Assembly: GCA_024639455.1 (NCBI GenBank)
Contig: JAHEIH010000007.1
Coordinates: forward strand, 107,119 to 171,118
Length of the DNA: 64,000 bases
Direction of reading: 5' to 3'
DNA from: Cellvibrionales bacterium
Lineage (GTDB): Bacteria; Pseudomonadota; Gammaproteobacteria; Pseudomonadales; JAHEIH01
Part shown: one piece after another, positions 36,491-44,919 of the stretch
Layout of the letters: each line of letters begins with the position of its first letter
Position numbering within the stretch: position 1 is the first letter of the stretch
Position numbers and translations under genes: made by a program
The notes under the pieces: model-generated
The model's input: the letters and a program-made list of their open reading frames with translations, nothing else
Told to the model about the DNA's origin: nothing
Database searches by the model: none

Positions 36491-36516
36491 CGCCAGTGTA
36501 ACAATAAACACTGGCG
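36491..36516. promoter_or_regulatory. Inverted repeat CGCCAGTGT-N8-ACACTGGCG before the rhamnose operon
   Basis: Perfect nine-base arms flank eight bases (AACAATAA), 27 bases upstream of the rhaK start. It is not followed by a T run on either strand, so it is not an intrinsic terminator. It is the best candidate for the operator of the operon's DeoR regulator, though an mRNA hairpin is possible. Confidence 0.55.
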
Positions 36517-36535
36517 CGACCCCGAACACTATGAA

Positions 36536-37903
36536 TTATTTATCCTGGCGGGTAACGCTGCGCATGGTGACAAATTCTTCTGCAGCCGTGGGGTGGATGC
36601 CGATAGTACTGTCAAAAACCGCCTTGGTGGCGCCGGCCCTAATGGCGATAGCGATACCCTGGATGAGTTCGCCGGCTTCGGGGCCGACCATGTGCGCACC
36701 GAGTACGCGGTCACTCTCAGCGCAAACGATTAATTTCATAAAGGTGCGTTCGCTATTGTCGGTGAGGGTGTGTTTCATCGCTCTAAAATCAGAGCAGAAC
36801 ACTTTGATTTTGTGATGGTGGCGAGCCGCTTCCTCAGTCAGCCCCACGGTGGCCACGTTGGGTTGGCAAAACACAGCTGTGGGAATGTTGGAGTAGTCCA
36901 GGGTTTTCCACTGCGCTTGTTGAGCGTCGCCCAATTGGAGGTTGTGAACCAATACCATCGCTTCTGCTAGGGCAATAGGGGTGAGCTCCATGCCGCCGAT
37001 GACGTCGCCAATAGCGTAAATGCTTGGTTCGTCGGTACGGTAGTACTGGTCGGTTTGCAGTGTGCCGTCGGGGTGTTTTAATACCTTGACGTTTTCTAGA
37101 CCAAGATCTTCGGTATAGGGGCGTCGGCCCGTGGCGTACATGACCAAGTCAACGTGAAGCGGCTCACCGGTCTTGAAGTGAATGTCAAAGCCGTCTGGCG
37201 ATTTTTCGAGGCGTTCAATATCACTGTTGAGATGAAGATTCACGCCCTTGGTGGCCACTTGACGGGTGACTTGGTCGCGAACATCGCTGTCAAAACCACG
37301 CAATAATTGGTCGCCGCGATAGACAAGGTGTGTCTCTGCCCCGCAGCCGTTAAAAATGCCGGCAAATTCTACCGCGATGTATCCTCCACCCACTACGGCT
37401 ACACGGCCAGGTAGTTGGTCAAGATAAAACGCTTCGTTAGAGGTGATAACGTGTTCGCTACCTGGGAAATTCGGAACGTATGGGCGGCCCCCGGTGGCGA
37501 TGAGAAGGTGTTTAAAATGGTGTACCTCGCCATTCACTTCCACGCGATGTTTGTCGAGGATTCGGGCACGACCATTGAGGATGGTGACGCTGGAGTTTTC
37601 GAGCAAGCGCTGGTATATGCCGTTGAGGCGTTCGATTTCAGCGTCTTTTTTACGGCGCATTACCTGCCAGTCGAATCCATGGATACTGACGTCCCAGCCG
37701 TATTGTTGTGCGTCGTGCATGCCCTCCGCAAAGTGTGATCCGTAGTAAAAAAGTTTTTTGGGAACGCAGCCAACGTTGACACAGGTGCCACCAAGGGCGC
37801 TTTCTTCTGCTACAGCTACGGTTAAACCGTTCGCTGCGGCCATGCGTGCGGCTCGCACACCGCCAGAACCCGCACCGATGACAAATAAATCCCATGGTTT
37901 CAC
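36536..37903 (-). CDS. gor: Glutathione-disulfide reductase
   Basis: This 455-residue cytoplasmic NADPH flavoenzyme reduces glutathione disulfide. The FAD-binding [16 protein letters not shown] is at residues 8-23, and the redox pair is in [31 protein letters not shown] is the NAD(P)-binding Rossmann motif, and the C-terminal [13 protein letters not shown] carries the catalytic His and Glu. It precedes the rhamnose kinase by 71 bases on the same strand, but there is no functional link and an inverted repeat separates them. Confidence 0.95.
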   Translation of the reverse strand: MKPWDLFVIGAGSGGVRAARMAAANGLTVAVAEESALGGTCVNVGCVPKKLFYYGSHFAEGMHDAQQYGWDVSIHGFDWQVMRRKKDAEIERLNGIYQRLLENSSVTILNGRARILDKHRVEVNGEVHHFKHLLIATGGRPYVPNFPGSEHVITSNEAFYLDQLPGRVAVVGGGYIAVEFAGIFNGCGAETHLVYRGDQLLRGFDSDVRDQVTRQVATKGVNLHLNSDIERLEKSPDGFDIHFKTGEPLHVDLVMYATGRRPYTEDLGLENVKVLKHPDGTLQTDQYYRTDEPSIYAIGDVIGGMELTPIALAEAMVLVHNLQLGDAQQAQWKTLDYSNIPTAVFCQPNVATVGLTEEAARHHHKIKVFCSDFRAMKHTLTDNSERTFMKLIVCAESDRVLGAHMVGPEAGELIQGIAIAIRAGATKAVFDSTIGIHPTAAEEFVTMRSVTRQDK

Positions 37904-38056
37904 TTTTTAATCTCCTAATTAGCTCGTGCGCTCTCGCTGCCATATGTCGTCATGATGAGTACGGGCGTCACTTTGCCACCTTTTGTTTATCCCTGTCTAG
38001 GACTATGATTTTGGTTATGTTTGATTTGATAGTGACCTAGTTAATTGGGATGAAAT

Positions 38057-39754
38057 ATGACTCAAGACGAAATATTGCAATCCTTGCCAAGTCACTTGCG
38101 TCCCTTCGTGGCTGAACAGGATTATCAACAACAATATACCCCTCGCGATCATGCCGTGTGGCGTTTTCTTATGACGAGGCTTCGCCAACGTCTTTCGGCC
38201 ATAGCTCATCCAGTGCATTTAGAAGGATTAGAGAAAACAGGTATCTCGCTCTATCATATTCCTTCGATCGAGGAGGTGAACGCCAGCCTCGCCAAGCTAG
38301 GGTGGCGCGCGGTGGTGGTGGATGGTTTTATTCCGCCGGCAATTTTTATGGAGTTTCAGGCCTTGCGAGTCTTGGTGATCGCTCTGGATATGCGCCATGT
38401 AGATCACCTACTTTATACCCCGGCGCCTGATATTTTGCACGAGTCTGCTGGGCATGCACCCTTTATCGCCGATATCGACTACGCCGAGTACTTGCAGAGA
38501 TTTGGTGAGTTGGGTATGCGAGCCATTCGTAATAAGTACGACGAAGCGCTATACCAAGCGGTACGCCAGCTATCGATTTTGAAAGTGTCGGGCGCCTCGA
38601 CCGAAGACGACATTGCTGCCGCCGAGGAACAACTCACCGCGCTCTCTGCACGTGATGACGAACCGTCTGAGGCCGCATTACTGACGCGACTGCACTGGTG
38701 GACGGTGGAATATGGTTTAGTGGGCGAATTGGATGACTACCGTATTTTTGGCGCCGGCTTGTTGTCATCATTAGGTGAAAGTACGCATTGCATGGATGAC
38801 CAAGCGGTTAAAAAATTACCGCTCACTGTCGAGGCCATTCGCACCCCCTACGATATCACCCGCGAACAGCCCCAGTTGTTTGTCACCAAAAATTGCCGCC
38901 ATTTAACTCAAGTGCTCAACGAATTTGCCGCGGGTATGGCCTATTCCCGAGGCGGTCAATTTGGCTTGGAACGCGCGATAAAGGCAGAAACAGTGTGTAC
39001 CGCCTTGCTCAACTCTGGCTTGCAGATCAGCGGTGTGTTCTGCGAGCAGTTGCAGGATGCGGTAGCAACGCCGATTTTTATCAAGACCTCGGGCCCCACT
39101 CAATTAGCGTTTAGGGACAAGGAGCTTTATGGCCAGGGCACCGTGCAGCATAAACATGGCTTCAGTTCGCCGTTGGGTCTAATCAAAGACTTTAGTCGTT
39201 GCTTGTCGGAATACAGTATTGTTGAGTTGCGCGCCCTTGGCGTCGCCATCGGCCAACAGGTGACATTGGAATTTTTGTCGGGTATCACCGTGTGTGGTGA
39301 TCTGATAGGTATCACCCGTGAAGAACACCGCAATCTTATTTTTACCTTTCAGGATTGTTATGCCCGCGCCCTCGACGGACGGTTGCTGTACGATCCAAGT
39401 TGGGGGGTGTTTGATATGGCGGTTGGCGCAGAAGTAGTGTCGGTGTTTGGCGGCAGTGCAGACCGGGCGGCCTATCCTTTGTACAGCCCCCCGCAGGCTC
39501 CCACCAAGGTAGCTGTCGAACGCGATGAGGCCACCATGGATGCTTATCAAATTGTTGCTAATCTCAATGGTGAGTCTGATATAACGGCCCTCCACGCATT
39601 ACTCGATCGTTTTCCAAATGAGTGGTTGTTGCGCGAGGAGATCTGTCGCCAAGCAGTGAGTTTGCCTCACGGTGCGAGTGTTTTAGTTAGTCGCAGTGAG
39701 CGTGAGTTACAATCGTTGCTCGCTGATCGGCCAGAGATACTGGCACTAGTTTAA
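38057..39754 (+). CDS. Long aromatic amino acid hydroxylase (phenylalanine-4-hydroxylase-like)
   Basis: This 565-residue protein has the catalytic fold of biopterin-dependent aromatic amino acid hydroxylases in its first half. Iron ligands are His128 and His133 in HESAGHAPF and Glu218 in WWTVEYGL, and GLLSSLGES is the conserved later motif. Usual bacterial PhhA is about 260-280 residues. Here about 240 extra C-terminal residues follow, with the repeated pattern GVAIGQQVTLEFLSGITVCGDL and GRLLYDPSWG. Long versions of this kind occur in some bacteria. No phhB or tyrosine catabolic genes are adjacent. The substrate is most likely phenylalanine, but tryptophan cannot be excluded. Confidence 0.87.
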   Translation: MTQDEILQSLPSHLRPFVAEQDYQQQYTPRDHAVWRFLMTRLRQRLSAIAHPVHLEGLEKTGISLYHIPSIEEVNASLAKLGWRAVVVDGFIPPAIFMEFQALRVLVIALDMRHVDHLLYTPAPDILHESAGHAPFIADIDYAEYLQRFGELGMRAIRNKYDEALYQAVRQLSILKVSGASTEDDIAAAEEQLTALSARDDEPSEAALLTRLHWWTVEYGLVGELDDYRIFGAGLLSSLGESTHCMDDQAVKKLPLTVEAIRTPYDITREQPQLFVTKNCRHLTQVLNEFAAGMAYSRGGQFGLERAIKAETVCTALLNSGLQISGVFCEQLQDAVATPIFIKTSGPTQLAFRDKELYGQGTVQHKHGFSSPLGLIKDFSRCLSEYSIVELRALGVAIGQQVTLEFLSGITVCGDLIGITREEHRNLIFTFQDCYARALDGRLLYDPSWGVFDMAVGAEVVSVFGGSADRAAYPLYSPPQAPTKVAVERDEATMDAYQIVANLNGESDITALHALLDRFPNEWLLREEICRQAVSLPHGASVLVSRSERELQSLLADRPEILALV

Positions 39755-39895
39755 CGTTTTAATAGCGAAGAACAGTGCGGATGATCTTGCTGTAAAATTT
39801 CCCTACAGCCGTTGTGGAAATGGCGCAGATACACTGTTGTCTTAGTGATAAATTGGCTATTCTCTATTGACGGTCAGTGGATATTGGAGGAAGCG

Positions 39896-40180
39896 ATGGG
39901 CGAAATAGTATCTTTAGCGTCGCGGGTACATCGATTGAAACCCTACTTGGCAATTTACTGGTTACAGGATGTAGGCAGTGAATTTACCGCAGCGGTTGAA
40001 GCGCGAACGACCACCGATGCTTTAAAACGTTTGGCGGTTCACCCTTTGATGGCGCGACATGCCCCCTACATTACCAAGCTCGAACTTTATCAAGCGGCGC
40101 CCAAGGAAATGGCCGAGCATCCCCAAAGCTACGGTACGGCGGCTATTTTGGACGGTAAGGAATTTCAGGCTTATATGTAG
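39896..40180 (+). CDS. Small conserved-looking protein of unknown function
   Basis: I do not recognise this 94-residue product. The start at 39896 is chosen because GGAGGA lies just upstream. The protein begins MGEIVSLASRVHRLKPY and has no signal peptide, cysteine or membrane segment. It follows the hydroxylase by 141 bases and runs against the ModF-like gene. Confidence 0.6.
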   Translation: MGEIVSLASRVHRLKPYLAIYWLQDVGSEFTAAVEARTTTDALKRLAVHPLMARHAPYITKLELYQAAPKEMAEHPQSYGTAAILDGKEFQAYM

Positions 40181-40231
40181 TTTTTAACACTCGGGATTGC
40201 CCTTGGTAATTGCCGTGGAGCTCGTTCGCGG

Positions 40232-41626
40232 TTAGTTCGCTTTGTTATCTAGGTCTATGTGCTGTGTAAATAGCGCTAAGCGTTCATCTAAACGGTGGCT
40301 TACCAGCACAATCGTGCTGTGTTTAAACGAAGCGATTCGTTCGATAAAACGCAATATTCGCCAACGATTCAAACTATCTAAGCCTTGGGTGGGTTCATCC
40401 AAGATCAACATCAAGGGCGATTTTACCAAGGCCCTTGCAATCAGCGCTAGACGCTGTTCACCATAGCTGCATTTGTGGAATGGCTGTTTTGCCAAGCTTT
40501 CCATTCCCACCATTTTCAGCCAGTGTAAGGCGTGGTTAATTTGAACCTTGTCCGGCTGCTCATAAATCCCTATGGAATCAAAGAATCCCGAGCATACGAC
40601 ACTCAAAACATCGCAGCGAACGCGGTAGTTGCGGTGCAATTCCGCGCTGACGATGCCGATATTGCGCTTGATATCCCAAATTGATTCACCGCTGCCTCGG
40701 CGCATGCCGAATACGGTGACGTCATTGCTATAACACAGTGGGCAATCGCCGGTGATCAGTTGCATTAAGGTGGACTTTCCCGAACCATTGCTGCCCGTTA
40801 TCAAGGTGTGCTGTAGTGGTGCAATTCGAACGTCGTAGTTATCGAACACAACATTATCGGCGAAGCGCACGTTCAATTGACGTAGTTCGGCAAGCGACGC
40901 GAGATCATAGTGGGCGAGAGGGAAGGGCGGTGCTGGCCAATCATTACTCATTAACTGTCGTGTATCGAACAAAGCATTGAGCGCTTCTTCAACGGGTGGG
41001 CTATGCCATTTGCCAAGCACGCTCAATTCACTGGCTTCTACGACAGCGATTTGCTGGCACCATGCAGGGATGTCCTGCACGTTGTTGAGCAGTAAGACCA
41101 CATTTATATGTTGCGCGATGTGGCCCAGGGCGTTCGATAGGGTTTCACAAGCGTCAATGTCGAGGCTGTCGAAGGGGTTTTCGCAAAGTAATAAGCGGGC
41201 GCCGTTGAGTACCGATTGAATAATTAACACTTTGCGGCTTTCGCCGGTGCTGAGTTGGCGATAGCCATTATCCAGTTTGTGACGCATGTGCAATTGATCG
41301 ATCAGTGGGTGAGCGAGCTGATCAGAAGGAAAGAAGTCACGAACGGGGGTACCGTAGTCAACATCGTCCGTCAGATCCGATTCGTCGATGGCCAATTCGT
41401 GTTCAAAAATTTGTTGTTGGCGTTCAAATGAAATCACCCCGACATCGCTAGAGTCTGGCAAACAGCAAGTGTCGGCGCGGTAACTGGTAAGCTCACCTGA
41501 AAGAAGGGCTGTGATCCACTGCTTGCCAGAGCCGTTGCGCCCCATCAAGCACCACGATTCTCCCTTATTGACGCGCCAAGCAGGTATGCTGAGATGGGTG
41601 TGGCTAAGCTGTTGGATGTCTATCAC
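40232..41626 (-). CDS. Tandem ABC ATPase (ModF/PhrA-like), degenerate first ATPase
   Basis: The product has two ABC ATPase domains and no membrane part. The start is taken as the GTG at 41626, with AAGGGC upstream, giving 464 residues; the longer frame from 41674 has no site. The second domain is canonical: GSNGSGKST at 277-285, CSYGEQRLAL and LMLILDEPTQGLD. The first is altered: GRNGSGKQW at 29-37 lacks the Ser/Thr after the Walker A Lys, and its Walker B reads RLLLCENPFD with Cys148 where Asp is expected. ModF of E. coli has this layout, and no molybdate transporter genes are adjacent. Its task in molybdenum metabolism is unproven. Confidence 0.82.
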   Translation of the reverse strand: MIDIQQLSHTHLSIPAWRVNKGESWCLMGRNGSGKQWITALLSGELTSYRADTCCLPDSSDVGVISFERQQQIFEHELAIDESDLTDDVDYGTPVRDFFPSDQLAHPLIDQLHMRHKLDNGYRQLSTGESRKVLIIQSVLNGARLLLCENPFDSLDIDACETLSNALGHIAQHINVVLLLNNVQDIPAWCQQIAVVEASELSVLGKWHSPPVEEALNALFDTRQLMSNDWPAPPFPLAHYDLASLAELRQLNVRFADNVVFDNYDVRIAPLQHTLITGSNGSGKSTLMQLITGDCPLCYSNDVTVFGMRRGSGESIWDIKRNIGIVSAELHRNYRVRCDVLSVVCSGFFDSIGIYEQPDKVQINHALHWLKMVGMESLAKQPFHKCSYGEQRLALIARALVKSPLMLILDEPTQGLDSLNRWRILRFIERIASFKHSTIVLVSHRLDERLALFTQHIDLDNKAN

Positions 41627-41748
41627 GGTGGTGCCCTTTAAAAAATCGCTATCATACCATGCTGTAGCTCCCATGCTTTGGCGCGAGAGATTGCTATAGC
41701 GTGCCGTGCCGTGCCAAGATGCCCGCCATCAGACAAGGAGGCCAAGGC

Positions 41749-42093
41749 TTGAGCGCCATTTTTATAGAAAAACAACTGTTACTTGACGAATTGGAGTCGG
41801 CGTTTGCTCGAGCTCAGCGCCAGGATAGAGGGCAGTGGGCGCTATATGTGAGACCATTGGATGGTCGCTTAGATGTTCTTCATAACAGCCAAGATCGCGA
41901 GGGCTTGGTGCGCCTGATTGGCTGTTGGGGCTTGAGTACAATTCCAGACCAAGAAGGGCATTGTGCCGAACACCCTGAATTTGATGCCTTCGGCGCAGCC
42001 GAGCTTGTCGTGTTAAACACTCGTCCCTATCTGCCGAGCGTGGTGGATGACGATGAAGCCTGTGCTGGTCAGTTGATTTACTACGTGGATTAG
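41749..42093 (+). CDS. Small protein of unknown function, TTG start
   Basis: I do not recognise this 114-residue product. The TTG at 41749 is favoured as start because AAGGAGG lies seven bases before it; the ATG codons further upstream have no ribosome binding site and overlap that sequence. Visible features are a helical N-terminal half (LLLDELESAFARAQRQ) and an acidic centre. There is no signal peptide or membrane segment. It lies divergent from the ModF-like gene and about 110 bases before the antiporter. Confidence 0.6.
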   Translation: MSAIFIEKQLLLDELESAFARAQRQDRGQWALYVRPLDGRLDVLHNSQDREGLVRLIGCWGLSTIPDQEGHCAEHPEFDAFGAAELVVLNTRPYLPSVVDDDEACAGQLIYYVD

Positions 42094-42200
42094 CGCCAAG
42101 CACAAAAATTATACCTGGCAATCGCATGCAGTCGCGAACTATTGAGGTGTTAATCGCGGCGTGATCTATAGTTGGTGTGAGCAATCAAAGGATGTGCACC

Positions 42201-44027
42201 ATGGAAGATCTCACCTTACAACTGGTAACCGTCGGTACGCTATCTATTGTGTGCCAATATTTGGCCTACCGTATGAAAATACCGGCCATTCTTCCCTTGC
42301 TTGTGACCGGATTATTGATTGGCCCTGTGTTTGGTGTGCTCGATGCCGATGCCATGTTTGGCGACTTATTGTTTCCTATCGTATCGCTCTCGGTGGCAAT
42401 CATTCTATTTGAAGGTGCCTTAACGCTGCGTCTTTCTGACTTGTCTGGGCACGGTGTTATGGTGCGCAATCTGTGTACGATTGGCGCCTTGGTCACTTGG
42501 TTGACAGTTACGCTTGCCGCGCAAGCCACCTTGGGGCTAAGTTGGCAGATAGCCTTTTTATTTGGTGCCCTCGTCACTGTGACCGGGCCCACGGTCATCA
42601 TGCCGATGCTGCGTTCGATCCGTCCAACCTCACGGGTAGCCAACATTCTGCGCTGGGAAGGCATCATCATCGATCCCATTGGCGCGCTGCTAGCGGTATT
42701 GGTATTTGAGTTTGTGGTTGCCAGTCAAGATGCACTCCAGCACACCCTGGTGGCGTTCGGTATGGCCCTGCTATCGGGGCTGTCGATCGGCGTTGCAGTG
42801 GGGTATGGCATGGGGGTCGCGCTTCGCAACAACTGGTGGCCTCACTACTTGGTGAATACCGCGGTGTTAACCATTATTTTAGCCGCTTTTGCATTGTCTA
42901 ATCTGTTAGCCCACGAGTCGGGGCTGCTGACGGTGACTGTGGCGGGGATTCTGTTGACCAATATGCGTGACGTTGAGGTCGAGGGCATTCTTGAATTTAA
43001 AGAAACCCTCAGCGTGTTGCTGATTTCAGCGCTATTCATATTGCTAGCAACGCGAATTGAGTTGGCGAGCATCGTAGATCTCGGTGGTGGTGTGATTATG
43101 CTGTTGGCGGTGATTTTATTCATTTCGCGGCCCTTGTCGGTGTGGGCGTCATCGTTTAGTTCTGGGCTGCGCTGGCAAGAAGTCGCCTTGTTAAGTTGGA
43201 TCGCCCCGCGCGGTATTGTGGCAGCGGCGGTTTCGGCGTTGTTTGCTTTGCAAATGGAATCGCAGGGCTACAGCGAAGCCGCCATTCTCGTGCCGCTGGT
43301 ATTCTTGGTGATTGTCGTTACTGTGGTGTTACAGAGTTTGACGTCGGCGACCATGGCCAAGTTACTTGGAGAGCGCTCTCCGCCGCCCATCGGTATTTTG
43401 ATTTTTGGTGGTAATGATTTTGCCCGTATGCTGGCGAAAGAAATGATGGTTCACAAGATTCCGGTAAGGGTGGCAGATACCAACTGGTCGTCGATCAGCA
43501 GCGCTCGGATGGAGGGCATTGCTACTTATTTTGGTAACCCTATGTCGCATCACGCCTCCAATACGCTTGACCTTGAACAGTTTGGGCGTGTGCTGGTGAT
43601 TTCGCCCTACAAGCAAATTAACCCCATGGTGACCTACCATTTCCAGGGGTACTTGGGTAAAGAGTGTGTGTTTGCGTTGACCAACAATGAGCAAGAACAG
43701 CGTGCCAGTCATCAAGTGTCAGAGGACTATGCCAAGCGATTGAACTTATTTGGTGGGGGCGTAACCTACGCGCGCTTGGCCAGTATGGTAGCCAAAGGCG
43801 CAATTGTTAAAACCACTCGGTTGAGTGAGTCTTTTAGCGATACCGACTATCAGCAGAAATACGGCGACCGTGCCGTGCGTTTGTTTGCCATTGGAAAAGA
43901 TGGGCGACTCAATCTTTATACCACCAAGTCACAATTTTCGCCGAAGTCCGACTGGCAAGTTGTGAGCTTAGTCATGCCGGAGGCTAAGGTCGCGCCAGCT
44001 GTAGCAGAGGTGTCATTGCCCGTTTAA
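42201..44027 (+). CDS. CPA1-type cation:H+ antiporter with TrkA-N/RCK-like domain
   Basis: This 608-residue protein exchanges Na+ or K+ for protons. AAGGA precedes the ATG at 42201; an in-frame GTG at 42177 is less likely. About 12 membrane segments fill residues 1-395, with family stretches FEGALTLRLSDL, GALVTVTGPTVIMPML and SWIAPRGIVAAAVSALFAL. A cytoplasmic NAD-binding-like domain (IGILIFGGNDFARMLAKEM) starts near residue 400, so activity may be gated by nucleotide or redox state. NhaP, YjcE and CvrA are relatives. Function in pH or salt balance suits a marine habitat. Ion preference cannot be read from sequence. Confidence 0.88.
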   Translation: MEDLTLQLVTVGTLSIVCQYLAYRMKIPAILPLLVTGLLIGPVFGVLDADAMFGDLLFPIVSLSVAIILFEGALTLRLSDLSGHGVMVRNLCTIGALVTWLTVTLAAQATLGLSWQIAFLFGALVTVTGPTVIMPMLRSIRPTSRVANILRWEGIIIDPIGALLAVLVFEFVVASQDALQHTLVAFGMALLSGLSIGVAVGYGMGVALRNNWWPHYLVNTAVLTIILAAFALSNLLAHESGLLTVTVAGILLTNMRDVEVEGILEFKETLSVLLISALFILLATRIELASIVDLGGGVIMLLAVILFISRPLSVWASSFSSGLRWQEVALLSWIAPRGIVAAAVSALFALQMESQGYSEAAILVPLVFLVIVVTVVLQSLTSATMAKLLGERSPPPIGILIFGGNDFARMLAKEMMVHKIPVRVADTNWSSISSARMEGIATYFGNPMSHHASNTLDLEQFGRVLVISPYKQINPMVTYHFQGYLGKECVFALTNNEQEQRASHQVSEDYAKRLNLFGGGVTYARLASMVAKGAIVKTTRLSESFSDTDYQQKYGDRAVRLFAIGKDGRLNLYTTKSQFSPKSDWQVVSLVMPEAKVAPAVAEVSLPV

Positions 44028-44109
44028 TCTAATGATCTGTTAATGATTTAGAGATATTGTTACATCCATGGTTGCTAAATTAAGATACTATAAATTATGG
44101 AGTTATTTT

Positions 44110-44469
44110 ATGGCACACATTTTAATCATTGATGACGATGACAATGACCGTTTTTTGTTGGGCACTGTTTTGGCAAATCTTGGTCACACTTATGAAGAAT
44201 TGCAAAACGGGCGTTTGTCTTTAGAAAAATTGTCTTCTGGCCAATACGATGCTGTTGCACTGGACCTGATAATGCCTGAAGCAGAGGGTGCGGAAACGCT
44301 GCAACAAATTCATAGTAGTTACCCAGATGTTCCCGTTGTCGTTATGTCGGGGGTGGGAAAGGATTACCTGCCTATGATGACACACTTGGGTGCGTTTGCG
44401 GTGGCCGAGAAAACTGCCGACTTTTCTGCGGTAGTATCGTCCCTGTTAGTCTCACTCGAAAAATTGTAA
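44110..44469 (+). CDS. Single-domain response regulator (receiver only), copy A
   Basis: The 119-residue receiver begins MAHILIIDDDDNDRFLL, with the acidic pair at the N-terminus, the phospho-acceptor Asp in AVALDLIMPEAEGAETL and a Lys in AEKTADF. There is no output domain. GGAG seven bases upstream supports the ATG at 44110. It is similar to copy B in length and pattern (both have an MPxxEGAETL segment and a YLPxM segment), indicating a tandem duplication. Both are beside a hybrid histidine kinase. Confidence 0.9.
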   Translation: MAHILIIDDDDNDRFLLGTVLANLGHTYEELQNGRLSLEKLSSGQYDAVALDLIMPEAEGAETLQQIHSSYPDVPVVVMSGVGKDYLPMMTHLGAFAVAEKTADFSAVVSSLLVSLEKL

Positions 44470-44565
44470 TACGCGTGTAAAATATATCTTTGCCGCGATA
44501 AGTTGTGTTGCCTAAAAATAACGGCATTAATACAATGCATCGCTCCTATCAGAAGTGAATTGTTT

Positions 44566-44919
44566 ATGGCTAAAATCCTTATCGTTGATGATAATGCTGA
44601 TGATCGTCAGTTGATGTCTAGTCGACTTGCCTCGGCGGGGCACGAAGCGCATTGCGTTGAAGATGGTAAATTTGCTCTTGAGGGTATCAAGCGCTTCGAG
44701 CCTGATTTAATGGTGCTAGATATTTTTATGCCTCAGCAAGAGGGGGCTGAAACGCTGTTGGAAGTTCGCAATAAATATCCAACTTTACCTGTAGTCATTG
44801 TATCGGGTGATGGTGCGTTTTATTTGCCCATCATGAAAGAGCTAGGCGCTAGTGGTGTTGCTTTAAAATCAGCGACTTTTGACGAGTTAACCTTAATCGT
44901 TGAATCCTGCCTGAGTTAG
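44566..44919 (+). CDS. Single-domain response regulator (receiver only), copy B
   Basis: The 117-residue receiver begins MAKILIVDDNADDRQLM, with the phospho-acceptor Asp in MVLDIFMPQQEGAETLLE and the Lys in ALKSATFDE. No output domain is present. It is 96 bases after copy A and its last four bases overlap the end of the convergent hybrid kinase gene. It may accept phosphate from that kinase or act as a phosphate sink, as CheY-like orphans do. Confidence 0.88.
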   Translation: MAKILIVDDNADDRQLMSSRLASAGHEAHCVEDGKFALEGIKRFEPDLMVLDIFMPQQEGAETLLEVRNKYPTLPVVIVSGDGAFYLPIMKELGASGVALKSATFDELTLIVESCLS

